Of a stretch of DNA of 64,000 bases, positions 42,084-51,310 are shown piece by piece. Where the stretch lies: the NCBI GenBank assembly GCA_937625935.1, contig OW569358.1, positions 248,001 through 312,000 of the forward strand. The letters are read 5' to 3'. Made by a program: the position numbers and the translations under genes. The notes below the pieces were generated by a model. It was not told the DNA's origin. It searched no databases and saw only the letters and a list, made by a program, of their open reading frames with translations. This stretch comes from Tetramitus jugosus (lineage: Eukaryota; Heterolobosea; Eutetramitea; Acrasida; Vahlkampfiidae). How positions within the stretch are numbered: position 1 is the first letter of the stretch; the number at the start of each line of letters is the position of its first letter.

Positions 42084-42905
42084 TTAGTCTGAGGAACAAT
42101 TGAAAAGGAATACCACGTCAGGGAGGCAACAAAGTGTGTGATGAGATCTGTTGAGGGAGTTGAAGAGCGATTGGTGCTGTGAAACCTTTCTATCGTGTAC
42201 CAGTGCACAGAAGCAAGTCAATGAACACTTTTGACAGCACTGGAGCTTGCAATGGGGACAAGAGCTAAAGCAAAATTGTTCCGCATGTGAACAGTTATTA
42301 CAAAGGATGGACTTACAGATCGAGCATCTTTGTTGAGAAAACAAGCAAGACGCACAAACAGCCAATTGACAGTTACTGCACAAAGAATCCTGTACATACT
42401 TCATTGCTGTGCTCTGATGGCAGACACCACAGGACACAATACATCGCTCACAGAAGAGTCCTGGTATCGCATCAGGGGTCTTACTCTCTTGTTCATCTTT
42501 GGAAAGCTGATGTAGAACTCCACATACATCTACGCACAACATTAACTGGCATCCATCGCAGTATTGGATACAACGGGAGCAAACATTCATTTTACATTTT
42601 TGACACTGGTGAGTACAGGATTGACACACGTTGATGGTACAATTTTGGCATTGAAACTGACAGTAGTCATCTTTGCAATGAGAGCAGAGCTTGGATCTAG
42701 TACTGAGAGACAACAACAATTGATTGTGGTGGTATCTCTTGTTACGACAGAGGAGGTTTTTTGTATGATTCTTTTGTTGTATTTGGAGAGCTCTGTTCAT
42801 GGTTCTCTCGTACTCAATCTCTGATTCTCTTCTCTTTCTTTCGCTGAGAATAGCACTCGTTCTTTTCGTAGAGCTTCTCCTATTCTCTTCTTTACTGTTG
42901 TACAT
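42084..42905 (-). CDS. Cys-rich zinc-binding-type protein, unknown role
   Basis: This 273-residue protein has a charged N-terminal third, then about 170 residues with more than 30 Cys arranged as repeated CxxC and CxxxC pairs (CSHCKDDYC, CQNCTINVCQSC, CQKCKMNVCSRC, CERCIVSCGVC, CSNCQLAVCASC, CSICKSILCNNC, CPHCKLQCCQKC). The period is roughly 12-20 residues with interspersed His, like tandem B-box or double zinc-knuckle modules. A compact multi-zinc scaffold is the natural reading. I do not recognise a named family. The 5' end is divergent from the THUMPD3 gene with 117 bp between starts. Confidence 0.75.
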   Translation of the reverse strand: MYNSKEENRRSSTKRTSAILSERKRRESEIEYERTMNRALQIQQKNHTKNLLCRNKRYHHNQLLLSLSTRSKLCSHCKDDYCQFQCQNCTINVCQSCTHQCQKCKMNVCSRCIQYCDGCQLMLCVDVCGVLHQLSKDEQESKTPDAIPGLFCERCIVSCGVCHQSTAMKYVQDSLCSNCQLAVCASCLFSQQRCSICKSILCNNCSHAEQFCFSSCPHCKLQCCQKCSLTCFCALVHDRKVSQHQSLFNSLNRSHHTLCCLPDVVFLFNCSSD

Positions 42906-43022
42906 TGAAGTTGAGCGATGGGTATTGGACTACAACAACGAGGATACAATATTTTTTTTGTTGTTGAAGGAGAATTGGGTCACACCAATTCGGAGAAACA
43001 ACATTCAACAAACAAATTCACC

Positions 43023-44567
43023 ATGGACAGCAGCGACAACAACACTCTGAGCGAGCATGTTTCTCTGGAAGACAAAGTGTTGCTCATGGCCACTGTAGCA
43101 ACTGGACTCGAACAAGTAGCTCGAGAGGAATTGATCTCCAAATGCCCCACAAGCATCGAATTGTTTCAATTACCAAATTTGAATAAGCATCAGCAACAGC
43201 AAGGCCGTGTTTTCTTCAAGTTACAATCAGATGCGTCATTAGACTTTTTAAAGGACATGTGGTCACTCGAGAAATTGTACATTGTTGGTCATTTTAAACA
43301 ATTGGAGTCATTGTCACTCGAACAACAACAACAACAACAGAAGGAGAAATCAGAGGAATATCAAGGTAGTAGTAGTAGTAGTAATCATGACCAACAAGTG
43401 GACAATGATAGAAAAAGGGATTTGACAAGAGTGAGAAACGAATTGTTTTCTGTGGATGAAAAGCACAATTATGATCGTGCATTGCAATTGTGTCATCGAT
43501 TCTTGTCTCGTACGAATCCTTTGATCACTGATATGAATCGTGTCACATTTAGAGTCACTGCAAGAAGAGGTGGAATTCATCGATTTGGAAGTATGGAGTT
43601 GGCTTGTGAGTGTGCAGATGGTATTGTTGATTTGTATCCTGATTGGAAGCCTGATTTGTCCAATTATGACGTAGAGGTGCTTGTTTATGTGCACTTTGAT
43701 TTGTGTATTGTGGCGTTTACGGCAGTAGACGAGTCATTGTCGCTGCAGCGATTCGAATCTAGCAGCACAAGTGACGCCAATGACGATATTGTTAATGCTG
43801 ATGCCGCTAAAATGGATGTCGGCACTTTGGTGAATGATGAACCAAAGAAAAACAAGAAAAAGAACAGTAAATTACAATTGACTGCTCTTTCTTTGAGGCC
43901 AAGTATTGCTTATGCAATGGTGCATTTGGCAAATGTCCAAGGTGGTGATGTCGTGCTTGATTTGTGCTGTGGAAGTGGTATGATTGCTGCAGTGACAAAC
44001 GAGGTACACACGATCGGCAATTATCATTTTATTGCTGGAGATTATGCGCCAACAGTGTTGGAGAAGGCATCATTCAATAACTCGCAGAGCGAGACAAGAA
44101 GCACAACTGATTTTGTTTATTGGAGTTTTACTCACTTACCATTGAGAGACAATAGTGTGGATGTAATCATTAGTAATCTGCCGTTTGGAAAGAAGGTGGG
44201 CACACGTGATCTCAACAAGAAAATCTATCCTCCAATGATGAGAGAGTTGGCAAGAGTTCTCAAGAGTGGTAATGGAAGAGCTATTCTTCTATCAACAGAA
44301 AAAGGTCTCATGCACAGTGGAGTCAAACAGAATCAAGCCCTCATCAAATTAGAGTCGAGAATAACCATCAACATGGGAGGAATGGACGTGTTTCTCTATG
44401 TGATCATGAAGAAGAGTGAGAAAGTACAGAAGAAGCACAGAGGTCGATCGACGCGAAAGCGACGGAAGGTGAATCCCAACAGCAAAAAGGAGGAAAAAGG
44501 CAGTGTTACAGAAGAAGCTAACCACAATGGAGGTCAAGATGACACTGAGCACCAAAGCTCCGTGTGA
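43023..44567 (+). CDS. THUMPD3-like tRNA guanosine-N2 methyltransferase
   Basis: The frame is open from 42918, but the Met at 43023 in context ACCATGG is the likely start, giving 514 residues. The N-terminal half is a THUMP RNA-binding domain (VATGLEQVAREELISKCPTS; VTFRVTARRGGIHRFGSMEL; LSNYDVEVLVYVHFDLCIVA). The C-terminal half is a Rossmann methyltransferase with LRPSIAYAMVHLA, motif I VVLDLCCGSGMIA and motif IV ISNLPFGKKVG. The NLPFG motif and this domain pair match THUMPD3/Trm14 enzymes, which make m2G at position 6 or 7 of some tRNAs. A Lys/Arg-rich tail (KKHRGRSTRKRRKVNP) may direct it to the nucleus. A Gln/Ser insertion interrupts the THUMP domain near residue 105. Confidence 0.9.
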   Translation: MDSSDNNTLSEHVSLEDKVLLMATVATGLEQVAREELISKCPTSIELFQLPNLNKHQQQQGRVFFKLQSDASLDFLKDMWSLEKLYIVGHFKQLESLSLEQQQQQQKEKSEEYQGSSSSSNHDQQVDNDRKRDLTRVRNELFSVDEKHNYDRALQLCHRFLSRTNPLITDMNRVTFRVTARRGGIHRFGSMELACECADGIVDLYPDWKPDLSNYDVEVLVYVHFDLCIVAFTAVDESLSLQRFESSSTSDANDDIVNADAAKMDVGTLVNDEPKKNKKKNSKLQLTALSLRPSIAYAMVHLANVQGGDVVLDLCCGSGMIAAVTNEVHTIGNYHFIAGDYAPTVLEKASFNNSQSETRSTTDFVYWSFTHLPLRDNSVDVIISNLPFGKKVGTRDLNKKIYPPMMRELARVLKSGNGRAILLSTEKGLMHSGVKQNQALIKLESRITINMGGMDVFLYVIMKKSEKVQKKHRGRSTRKRRKVNPNSKKEEKGSVTEEANHNGGQDDTEHQSSV

Positions 44568-44691
44568 GCACTTCACTTGGTTGTCTCACTGTAAGCTACT
44601 CACCCGTCGCCCAATAATTTTTTCGCCCAACAATAAAAATACACCAAAAGCAAGAAGAACGCATTTGAAAGCAATACGACGACCGAACATC

Positions 44692-45864
44692 ATGAACAAC
44701 AAGCGAGCAAAGACAACATCGAAAAACAGAGTCGGAAGCAGCAATCCCTCTCATCACCGCCACTCCTCGATGTACTATCATCACAACAACAATAATAGAG
44801 CACCACCACCACCACCTGCACATCTCATTCAGTCGTTGGCACCATTGAGAATGGGTGGATTCGTCAGCAAAGACTCCTCTTCTTTCCATCCGGTCAATCT
44901 CATGGAAGCAACGAGTGAGCCACAATACAGAGAAATGGCAATACACAGTACCATGTATCAACACACGCACTACTTGTCATCGTCGTCTCATCCTCATACC
45001 ACCAACAACAATAACAATAGTCATCAAACTTCATTCTTTAATTTTAATCTGACGGTGATTGATGGAGATGATATGGGCATGTCACACAATGGTAGTAGTG
45101 GTAGTAGTGGTAATAGTGGTAGTAGTAAGAACAGTGAATCCGAATGGAATTCTAATCCCAATCAGCAGGATGAAGATACAGTTAATTGTTGGTACTCGTT
45201 GGAGCCACAGGAAACGTTCTTTAGTGATCCATCACAATCAGCATCTGAGTCATCAGCAAATGTCTACCACAATACTACAACAACAACTACCACTACTACT
45301 AATAATAACAACATTCATAGTAACATTCATACGAATACGAATACGATAGCAACATCATCACCAAATGATCTCTCACAGCCATTCTTTCACAGTTTAACAA
45401 GGAGTTTAAAAACGGAGTCATCATCATCATCATCCGGATCGTCATCATCGGAAAATAGTAAGAGAGAACGAGACACTGATCATTCCATCTCATCCAAAAG
45501 AATCAAATACTCGAGTGTCAATGATGATTACTCCTCACTCAAATCCGAAGCGACAACACCCATAACAAGTGATAGCACAATAGATGACAATCAACAATTC
45601 CTTGCTTCAATGGAAACTGCGAGGGACATGTTCCGGGATGTGGTTCGTACACTAGGCGAGACGAGGTATTCCATGGACAAGATGGAGCGCAAGATTTTGC
45701 CTGATCATCATTCTGTTGTGCACATGATTGATCAGACAGATCAGCTACAACCGGACAAGGTTCGTCTCTTTGTCACGAATCGGATCACAGAATACAAGAT
45801 GCAGAAACAGAGAAAACTGGAATTGAGCATGAACGGATTCTCAATGGACGTGGATATGATGTAA
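44692..45864 (+). CDS. Asn/Ser/Thr-rich protein with conserved-looking C-terminal helix, unknown
   Basis: The frame is open from 44503, but overlap with the preceding gene argues for the Met at 44692 (MNNKRAKTTSKNRVG), giving 390 residues. Most of it is low complexity (His, Asn, Ser, Thr). A basic phrase KRERDTDHSISSKRIKYSS may be a nuclear signal. The final about 90 residues look structured: FLASMETARDMFRDVVRTLG, ETRYSMDKMERKILPDHHSV and VHMIDQTDQLQPDKVRLFVT, predicted as helices. I do not recognise a family. A nuclear regulatory protein is a reasonable guess and no more. Confidence 0.65.
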   Translation: MNNKRAKTTSKNRVGSSNPSHHRHSSMYYHHNNNNRAPPPPPAHLIQSLAPLRMGGFVSKDSSSFHPVNLMEATSEPQYREMAIHSTMYQHTHYLSSSSHPHTTNNNNNSHQTSFFNFNLTVIDGDDMGMSHNGSSGSSGNSGSSKNSESEWNSNPNQQDEDTVNCWYSLEPQETFFSDPSQSASESSANVYHNTTTTTTTTTNNNNIHSNIHTNTNTIATSSPNDLSQPFFHSLTRSLKTESSSSSSGSSSSENSKRERDTDHSISSKRIKYSSVNDDYSSLKSEATTPITSDSTIDDNQQFLASMETARDMFRDVVRTLGETRYSMDKMERKILPDHHSVVHMIDQTDQLQPDKVRLFVTNRITEYKMQKQRKLELSMNGFSMDVDMM

Positions 45865-45976
45865 TTAGGAAAATATATTTATGTTTTGTTTTATATCATA
45901 ATACATGTGCGATTGGGTTTATATGCCAAAAAATCTGTACACTCTCCGGCTGAGCAACACTGCGAGAGTCTCGTTT

Positions 45977-47590
45977 TTAACTGTAATAGTTGAGCGATGC
46001 CTTTTTCTTTGCCTGCACTTGAGAAATACCTTCCATGAAATCTTCATGATTCACCACAGTGCCATCTCTTCTCAGGGCGAGCATGCCAGCTTCGACACAC
46101 ACAGCCTTCATCTGAGCACCGTTGAAATCCTCGCATGATCGAGCAATTTCTTGGAAGTTGACATCTTCGGAGAAGTTCATCTTTCGCGCATGAATTCGCA
46201 AAATCTTTGCACGTGCATTTTCATCCGGAAGTGGACATTCGACCTTTCTGTCCAAACGTCCAGATCTCAATAGAGCAGGATCCAAGATGTCAATACGATT
46301 CGTTGCACCAATAACCTTGACTCTTGTATCAGAGTCGAAACCGTCCAACTGATTCAACAACTCCAACATTGTTCTCTGCACTTCACGATCACCAGACTTG
46401 TCACTGTCAAATCTCTTTGTACCTATCGCATCCAACTCATCAATGAAAATAATTGCAGGTGCCTTTTCTCTCGCTAGCTCGAATGCATCTCTCACTAGCT
46501 TTGCACCATCACCGATAAACATTTGAACAAGAGATGGTCCAGCGAGCTTCAAGAAGGTAGATTTGGTTTGTGCAGCACAAGCTCTTGCCAACAGGGTTTT
46601 GCCTATTTGAAAGAAAAATGTATGAGTCAATATCAGTTGATCAAAGTCTTTCGGCATATGAACAAAAAATGTATGATGAGCTTACCTGTACCTGGAGGGC
46701 CATAGAGCAACACACCCTTTGGTGGCTGAATACCGATTGCCTTAAATCTATCTGCATGCTTAATAGGAAGAACAACTGCTTCGACAAGTTCTTGAATCTG
46801 CTTGTCCATACCACCGACGTCACTGTAATCCTCGGTTGGTCTCTCGTCAACCTCCATGGCCTTCACTCGCGAGTCGTACTCTGCAGGCAATTTATCCAGA
46901 ATGAGATAACTATCCTTGTTAACACCAACGAGATCACCAGGGGTCAAATCCTTCTCATCCACAAGACCGATCACTGGCAAATAAATGGTTTGTCTGGTAG
47001 ATGTTTTCACGACGACACTCTTGCCCTTTCTGTGTGCGTCTGCATCGACCGCTGCACCATCTTCTTCTTCGTCTTCGTCCTCTTGACTGTCCAATATCTA
47101 TGAATGAGATCACATGCAGTAATGGAATTTCAATAATAATATTAATATTTACGAACAACATGTTCATGTGATTGCAATAATAGGAGAGAGAAGGAATTTG
47201 GTGTCAATTTAAAGTTCAACAACAAGAAACATGATATCACTCATGGTGATGGATCGCCGCAATTAGAGTCAAACCCATTCACCACTCACATATCTACAAT
47301 AGTCCATTCATTGATCGATCCTCCGACCCAGCATAACATACCTCAACAATGTTCGATACCAAGTATGGCAATTGTTTGTTCATTTTTATCTTCTCCTTGT
47401 TTTCCTTAATTCTCTCTTTCATGGTCTCCTCTTCGTTCTGGAGTCTCATCTTCTCATTTTTGTAGATTCGAATTTCATTGTCCAACAATCTTGCTCTATG
47501 TTCAATTGCATCCGTGCTTGATTCAGCGATATCTTCACCAAATGTTTCCAACACTTCCTGTGGTGCCCATTTCTTGTCTTGAGGATTCAT
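45977..47590 (-). CDS. RPT5: 26S proteasome regulatory ATPase Rpt5 (three exons)
   Basis: Rpt5 is one of six AAA+ subunits that unfold substrates for the 20S core. Exons are 47342-47590, 46686-47097 and 45977-46602. Introns of 244 and 83 bp have GTATGT...ATAG and GTAAGC...ATAG ends. Exon 1 is the coiled coil ([20 protein letters not shown]). Exon 2 is the OB domain and start of the ATPase ([20 protein letters not shown]). The second intron splits Walker A as GPPGTG|KTLL in phase 1. Walker B is [14 protein letters not shown], and the second region of homology is [20 protein letters not shown]. The C-terminus is LNYYS, an HbYX-like ending of the kind Rpt5 inserts into the alpha-ring pockets. 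The spliced protein has 428 residues, as expected. Confidence 0.96.
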
Positions 47591-47883
47591 GTTTGATTCA
47601 ATAATATTGTATGAGTGTTTTGCTGGCTGTCTCCGTCTTTTTTGGCTCGAACTGAGAAGAGCTTTGGAACCTTGTGATCACAGTTTTAAAAATAACTAAC
47701 TAATTTCCTCTGTTTACAAAGAGTTTGCTTCAACCATTTCCAGGAAGCTTTCATGAAAAACAGCGCCAAAAAACAAAAATCACAAGTACGACGCACAACG
47801 CGCAGAACAATCTCTCGATTCTTTGTTTTTGTTATTCAGGTACAGTGTCTGTATTATAATCATTCAGAAAACGTCAATCTATC

Positions 47884-49806
47884 ATGAGCGATCGTATTGT
47901 TACCATAATTAGACAACCTAACAACGAAGATACTAATGACAATCATGCATATGCTACTCGTAGAAGTGATGAAGGAGGAGCAACCACTCACCACACTTAT
48001 GATGATAAAGCTGATTCGAAGCATATGAAAGGAAGTTATCGCCGCCGAAGACACGAGGATAATGATGATGATGATGATGAATATCACAGTGATCATGATA
48101 GGTCGGCTCACAAACATCGATCTAGATCAAGCAAGCATGGTGACAAAAACGACAAGGAAGAAGAGGAAGATGATCATCACTCCTCACCAAGCAGCAGCAG
48201 CAGCAGTAGAAGAGGCAGTCGGAGCAGCAGTAGCAGTCGAAGGAGCAGAAGATCAGAAGAAGATTATTACAACAGTAGCAGCAGAAGAAGAAGGAGAGAA
48301 GACAGTCATGAGAGATACAGTAGAGATTATGAAGAAGATGAGGCCCCAGTGTCATCATCATCCGATTATCATTATCACAAACGTAGAAGACACTCAAGCA
48401 GTCCATCATCATCTTATTCTCACAAGTATAGCAGCAGTGGTCGATATCATCATGGCAGAGGCAGTAGCAGTGGTCGATACCATCACGATGACAATGAAGA
48501 ATATCGCAGCAGACACCATTACCAAGACAGTAGGAGAAGATATCATGCAGATGATGCATCATATAATGACTCTCAATCACACCATGCTGAAGATTATCGA
48601 AAAACTGGACCTTCTTCCTCTCCTCATACAAAATCATCGCCAAGTGAACGCTCAGACATGGCAGATTATTTCTCTCAAACTACGACAGCAACGTTTGACG
48701 ATGTAAAGGCAGGAGATCGCGAAAAGCGCACCATTTCTGTATCTAGGCTGCCTCCAACGATCAATGAGAGTGAAATTGAACAATTTCTGGCAGGTGTTGG
48801 AAAGGTGAGAACTGTGAAATTGATCCGTGATAAGTTTACAGGCAGAACCAGAGGACTAGGATTCGTAGAGTTTTACGAAGAGAGTTCAGTGTATGCTGCA
48901 CTGGCTCTGAATGGATCACTGCTGAAAGGTTTTCCCATCTTGATTAAGGCTTCTGAGGCTGAGAGAAATGTTTCTCATGGGAGTCAAGGACACAGTCAAG
49001 GTATTACGAAGCTCTATGTCAGTGATATACCATCCGTTTTTGATGAAGATGACTTATCTCTACTCTTTTCATGCTTTGGAAGTCTTCTTTCTGTTGAATT
49101 AAAGGAGAAGGATGAGGAGCATCGCACCAAATATGCCTATGTGAAGTTTAGCAAGCCTGAGAGTGCTCGTAAGGCTCTTTTGAAGATTCATTGCATGGAT
49201 CTAGGGTATGGTTATCGTTTGAAGGTTGGTCTGTGGAATGAGACCAAAGCGATGGAAGCAAGAGAGAACGAGGGCGAAATAGATGTAGATAAGGAAGGTA
49301 TAGGATTAACTGCTCAACAGCGAATTCAAATGATGGCAAACTTCAACGTCAATCAGAACAAAACAGAGGTGCAACATGTTGTCGCAGCACCATCATTGTC
49401 TGCACCATTGGAGCATGCATCTACGATGTTCATGGCTACAAAGAATATTCGACTGACAAATATGTTTGAGAGACAAGAGTATGTACTTAATTTTTGTGTT
49501 TCATATTTGTTTTTTCTATTGACTGACGTCCAATTTGTTTTCAGAATGGAGGAAAGGCCAGATTACCGCGAAGAACTAGAGCGTGATGTTGCAGAGGAAT
49601 GTTCCAACTTTGGCCCAGTTTTATTTGTCTTTGTTGATGTGAATACTCCTGGCCATGTCTATGTGAAATTTGCAGATGAGCAGAGCGCAATCAGGGCCCA
49701 TGAGAAAATGAATGGTCGATGGTTTGCTGCAAAACAGTTAACTTCGGAGTTCTTATCAGATGCATCCTTCAAAGCTAAAACTGGTTATAAACCTAAACAA
49801 TCATAA
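47884..49806 (+). CDS. RBM39-like SR splicing factor, with a stop-free 66-bp intron
   Basis: The N-terminal about 270 residues are Arg/Ser/His/Asp-rich (an RS-like domain). Then come RRM1 (TISVSRLPPTINESEIEQFL...GLGFVEFYEE), RRM2 (KLYVSDIPSVFDEDDLSLLF...KYAYVKFSKP), a linker with IRLTNMF, and a UHM-type third RRM (RDVAEECSNFGPVLFVFVDV...HVYVKFADEQSAIRAHEKMNGRWF). This is the RBM39/CAPER and U2AF65-like order. The frame is open throughout, but 49479-49544 starts with GTATGT, ends TTTTCAG and encodes an unlikely hydrophobic stretch (YVLNFCVSYLFFLLTDVQFV). Removing its 66 bp joins RQE to MEERPDYREEL in frame. Spliced length is 618 residues, unspliced 640. Confidence 0.9.
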   Translation: MSDRIVTIIRQPNNEDTNDNHAYATRRSDEGGATTHHTYDDKADSKHMKGSYRRRRHEDNDDDDDEYHSDHDRSAHKHRSRSSKHGDKNDKEEEEDDHHSSPSSSSSSRRGSRSSSSSRRSRRSEEDYYNSSSRRRRREDSHERYSRDYEEDEAPVSSSSDYHYHKRRRHSSSPSSSYSHKYSSSGRYHHGRGSSSGRYHHDDNEEYRSRHHYQDSRRRYHADDASYNDSQSHHAEDYRKTGPSSSPHTKSSPSERSDMADYFSQTTTATFDDVKAGDREKRTISVSRLPPTINESEIEQFLAGVGKVRTVKLIRDKFTGRTRGLGFVEFYEESSVYAALALNGSLLKGFPILIKASEAERNVSHGSQGHSQGITKLYVSDIPSVFDEDDLSLLFSCFGSLLSVELKEKDEEHRTKYAYVKFSKPESARKALLKIHCMDLGYGYRLKVGLWNETKAMEARENEGEIDVDKEGIGLTAQQRIQMMANFNVNQNKTEVQHVVAAPSLSAPLEHASTMFMATKNIRLTNMFERQEYVLNFCVSYLFFLLTDVQFVFRMEERPDYREELERDVAEECSNFGPVLFVFVDVNTPGHVYVKFADEQSAIRAHEKMNGRWFAAKQLTSEFLSDASFKAKTGYKPKQS

Positions 49807-49809
49807 CAA

Positions 49810-51141
49810 TTAATAAATGTTGAATGTATCTTGTCGTCTCAACGTGTCATAAATGTGCTGTTTTGCGAGAGGAGAGAGATTAGTCTCATCCAGATCAAGC
49901 ATCTGTAAATTCGGTAGCTTATTTGCAAATCTTCCAAAAACAGTGACCACGGAGTCGTTCAGTCGTGTAGCACCTCTCAATGAGAGCCTACGCAACGAAG
50001 GAGAGGCATACACTGACAATACATTTTTCAAAATATCATTCGTAACCATCGTATCACTCAAATCTATTTCCACGGTATCTGATGCCCGAGTGCGTGAAGA
50101 GTTGGGCAATTTTAATACCACGTTTTGCCTGAACTTTGAGTAGCTGTTGCCTTCTCCATAACCAATCTTGTTCAATTTGATACATGCAGTGAGGAGCATG
50201 ACGGCAAGTGCATGACAGACATTGATACCATCGCAATCCAACGTACTCAAACAATCATTATTGTTGGTAATGTATTTTACAAGTTCATACAGAGTCCTTT
50301 CTGTGATGGATGTGTGAGACAAGTTGATGGATTGCAATGCATTCACTGCATTCCTCGAATGGATCCACTGCAACAGTCTCATACAGCCATTGTCTGTCAC
50401 ATGTTCACAATGATCAACAATAATGTTTGTCAAGTGAGGCAAATAGCGACCGAGACACTCCATTGTCTCATCATTAACCACATGGGTCAAATGAGACAGG
50501 TTGACACTGGTCAATGAATGACACTTGGGTATCATGGAGTGCAACAGAGGAGAACACTGATTTCGGTCCATCAACTGTGTTCTTTGCAGGTTCAGTGCCT
50601 GGATTCGATGGGCATCCATTCGCTTGGAATCAATTGCACGCATCGTTTGCTTCAACAAATAAATGAGATCATTCTGAGTCAATTGATCCAATGACAGTGC
50701 CAGAGACGAACAATCATTCATCGGGTGTTCATGGTGATCATTTGATTTGCATGTTTTTATGAATCGATCAAAAAAGTGAGACGATAATGATGCATCTGCA
50801 TCTGCTCTGCTGTCTTTTTGCTCATTTCTCAGTTGGCGACAATCATTGGCTTCTTGCTGGTCGAGACACAACTCTTCGTTGATCAATTGTTGGATCCAGT
50901 GATGCAACATGGCTCTTGACTGTTCTTCATTTTGGTTGTTGTTTTCGAGGTCGGCGTTCGTTGTTATTGCTGTCGTCGGTTCATGAAGTGGATCATTGTT
51001 GTTGTTTCGAGTGCAATCACTCACATTATTATTGAGAAACAGTTGTTGGACGATTGGTGAGATGTGAGAAGCAAGAACATAGGCTCTGTTGGAAGCAGTG
51101 CTGCCCAACAGCTGGATCCACGGATTGTTGTGCGATTGCAT
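49810..51141 (-). CDS. leucine-rich-repeat protein (RNI/AMN1-like)
   Basis: This is an intact 443-residue frame. The C-terminal 270 residues contain Cys/Asn-type LRRs as in AMN1 and F-box LRR proteins: CHSLTSVNLSHLTHVVNDET, LTNIIVDHCEHVTDNGCMRL, LQSINLSHTSITERTLYELV, VEIDLSDTMVTNDILKNVLS, LRRLSLRGATRLNDSVVTVF and LQMLDLDETNLSPLAKQHIY. The N-terminal part is charged and rich in Asn/Gln/Asp. It contains no clear F-box, so a ubiquitin-ligase role is only suggested. Its stop is 3 bp from the stop of the RBM39-like gene, so the two transcripts must overlap in their 3' UTRs. Its start is 38 bp from the 3' end of tRNA-Ser. Confidence 0.8.
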   Translation of the reverse strand: MQSHNNPWIQLLGSTASNRAYVLASHISPIVQQLFLNNNVSDCTRNNNNDPLHEPTTAITTNADLENNNQNEEQSRAMLHHWIQQLINEELCLDQQEANDCRQLRNEQKDSRADADASLSSHFFDRFIKTCKSNDHHEHPMNDCSSLALSLDQLTQNDLIYLLKQTMRAIDSKRMDAHRIQALNLQRTQLMDRNQCSPLLHSMIPKCHSLTSVNLSHLTHVVNDETMECLGRYLPHLTNIIVDHCEHVTDNGCMRLLQWIHSRNAVNALQSINLSHTSITERTLYELVKYITNNNDCLSTLDCDGINVCHALAVMLLTACIKLNKIGYGEGNSYSKFRQNVVLKLPNSSRTRASDTVEIDLSDTMVTNDILKNVLSVYASPSLRRLSLRGATRLNDSVVTVFGRFANKLPNLQMLDLDETNLSPLAKQHIYDTLRRQDTFNIY

Positions 51142-51179
51142 TTTGTTTTTCTCTTTGCCTAGAGCACGACAAAATGATT

Positions 51180-51262
51180 CGCACTCTGTAGGATTTGAAC
51201 CTACGCACGGTTTCCCGTACCTGATTTCTAGTCAGGCTCCTTGACCGCTCGGACAAGAGTGC
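51180..51262 (-). tRNA. tRNA-Ser (AGA)
   Basis: The 83-base gene folds as a class II tRNA. The acceptor is GCACTCT/AGAGTGC with discriminator G73, the D-stem TCC/GGA, the anticodon stem CCTGA/TCAGG with loop CTAGAAA (anticodon AGA, reading UCU). The variable arm is a GAAA-capped ACGG/CCGT stem and the T-arm is GTAGG-TTCAAAT-CCTAC. There is no intron. A TTTT tract lies a few bases past the 3' end (about 51172-51175), matching an RNA polymerase III terminator. Upstream, the first non-tRNA feature is the target site of the retroelement nest about 30 bp away. Confidence 0.96.
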
Positions 51263-51292
51263 TGATATGAAACTAGAATCTTCGCAACTTTG

Positions 51293-51310
51293 GATCCTGA
51301 GTGGCGAAAA
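51293..51310 (+). repeat. target-site duplication, left copy (elements A and C)
   Basis: The sequence GATCCTGAGTGGCGAAAA (18 bp) recurs exactly at 52700-52717 behind the poly-A of element A, which defines the duplication of A. Its first 14 bases recur at 53824-53837 at the far right end of the nest, which fits an older duplication flanking element C. The left copy starts 30 bp upstream of the first base of tRNA-Ser. Confidence 0.85.
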
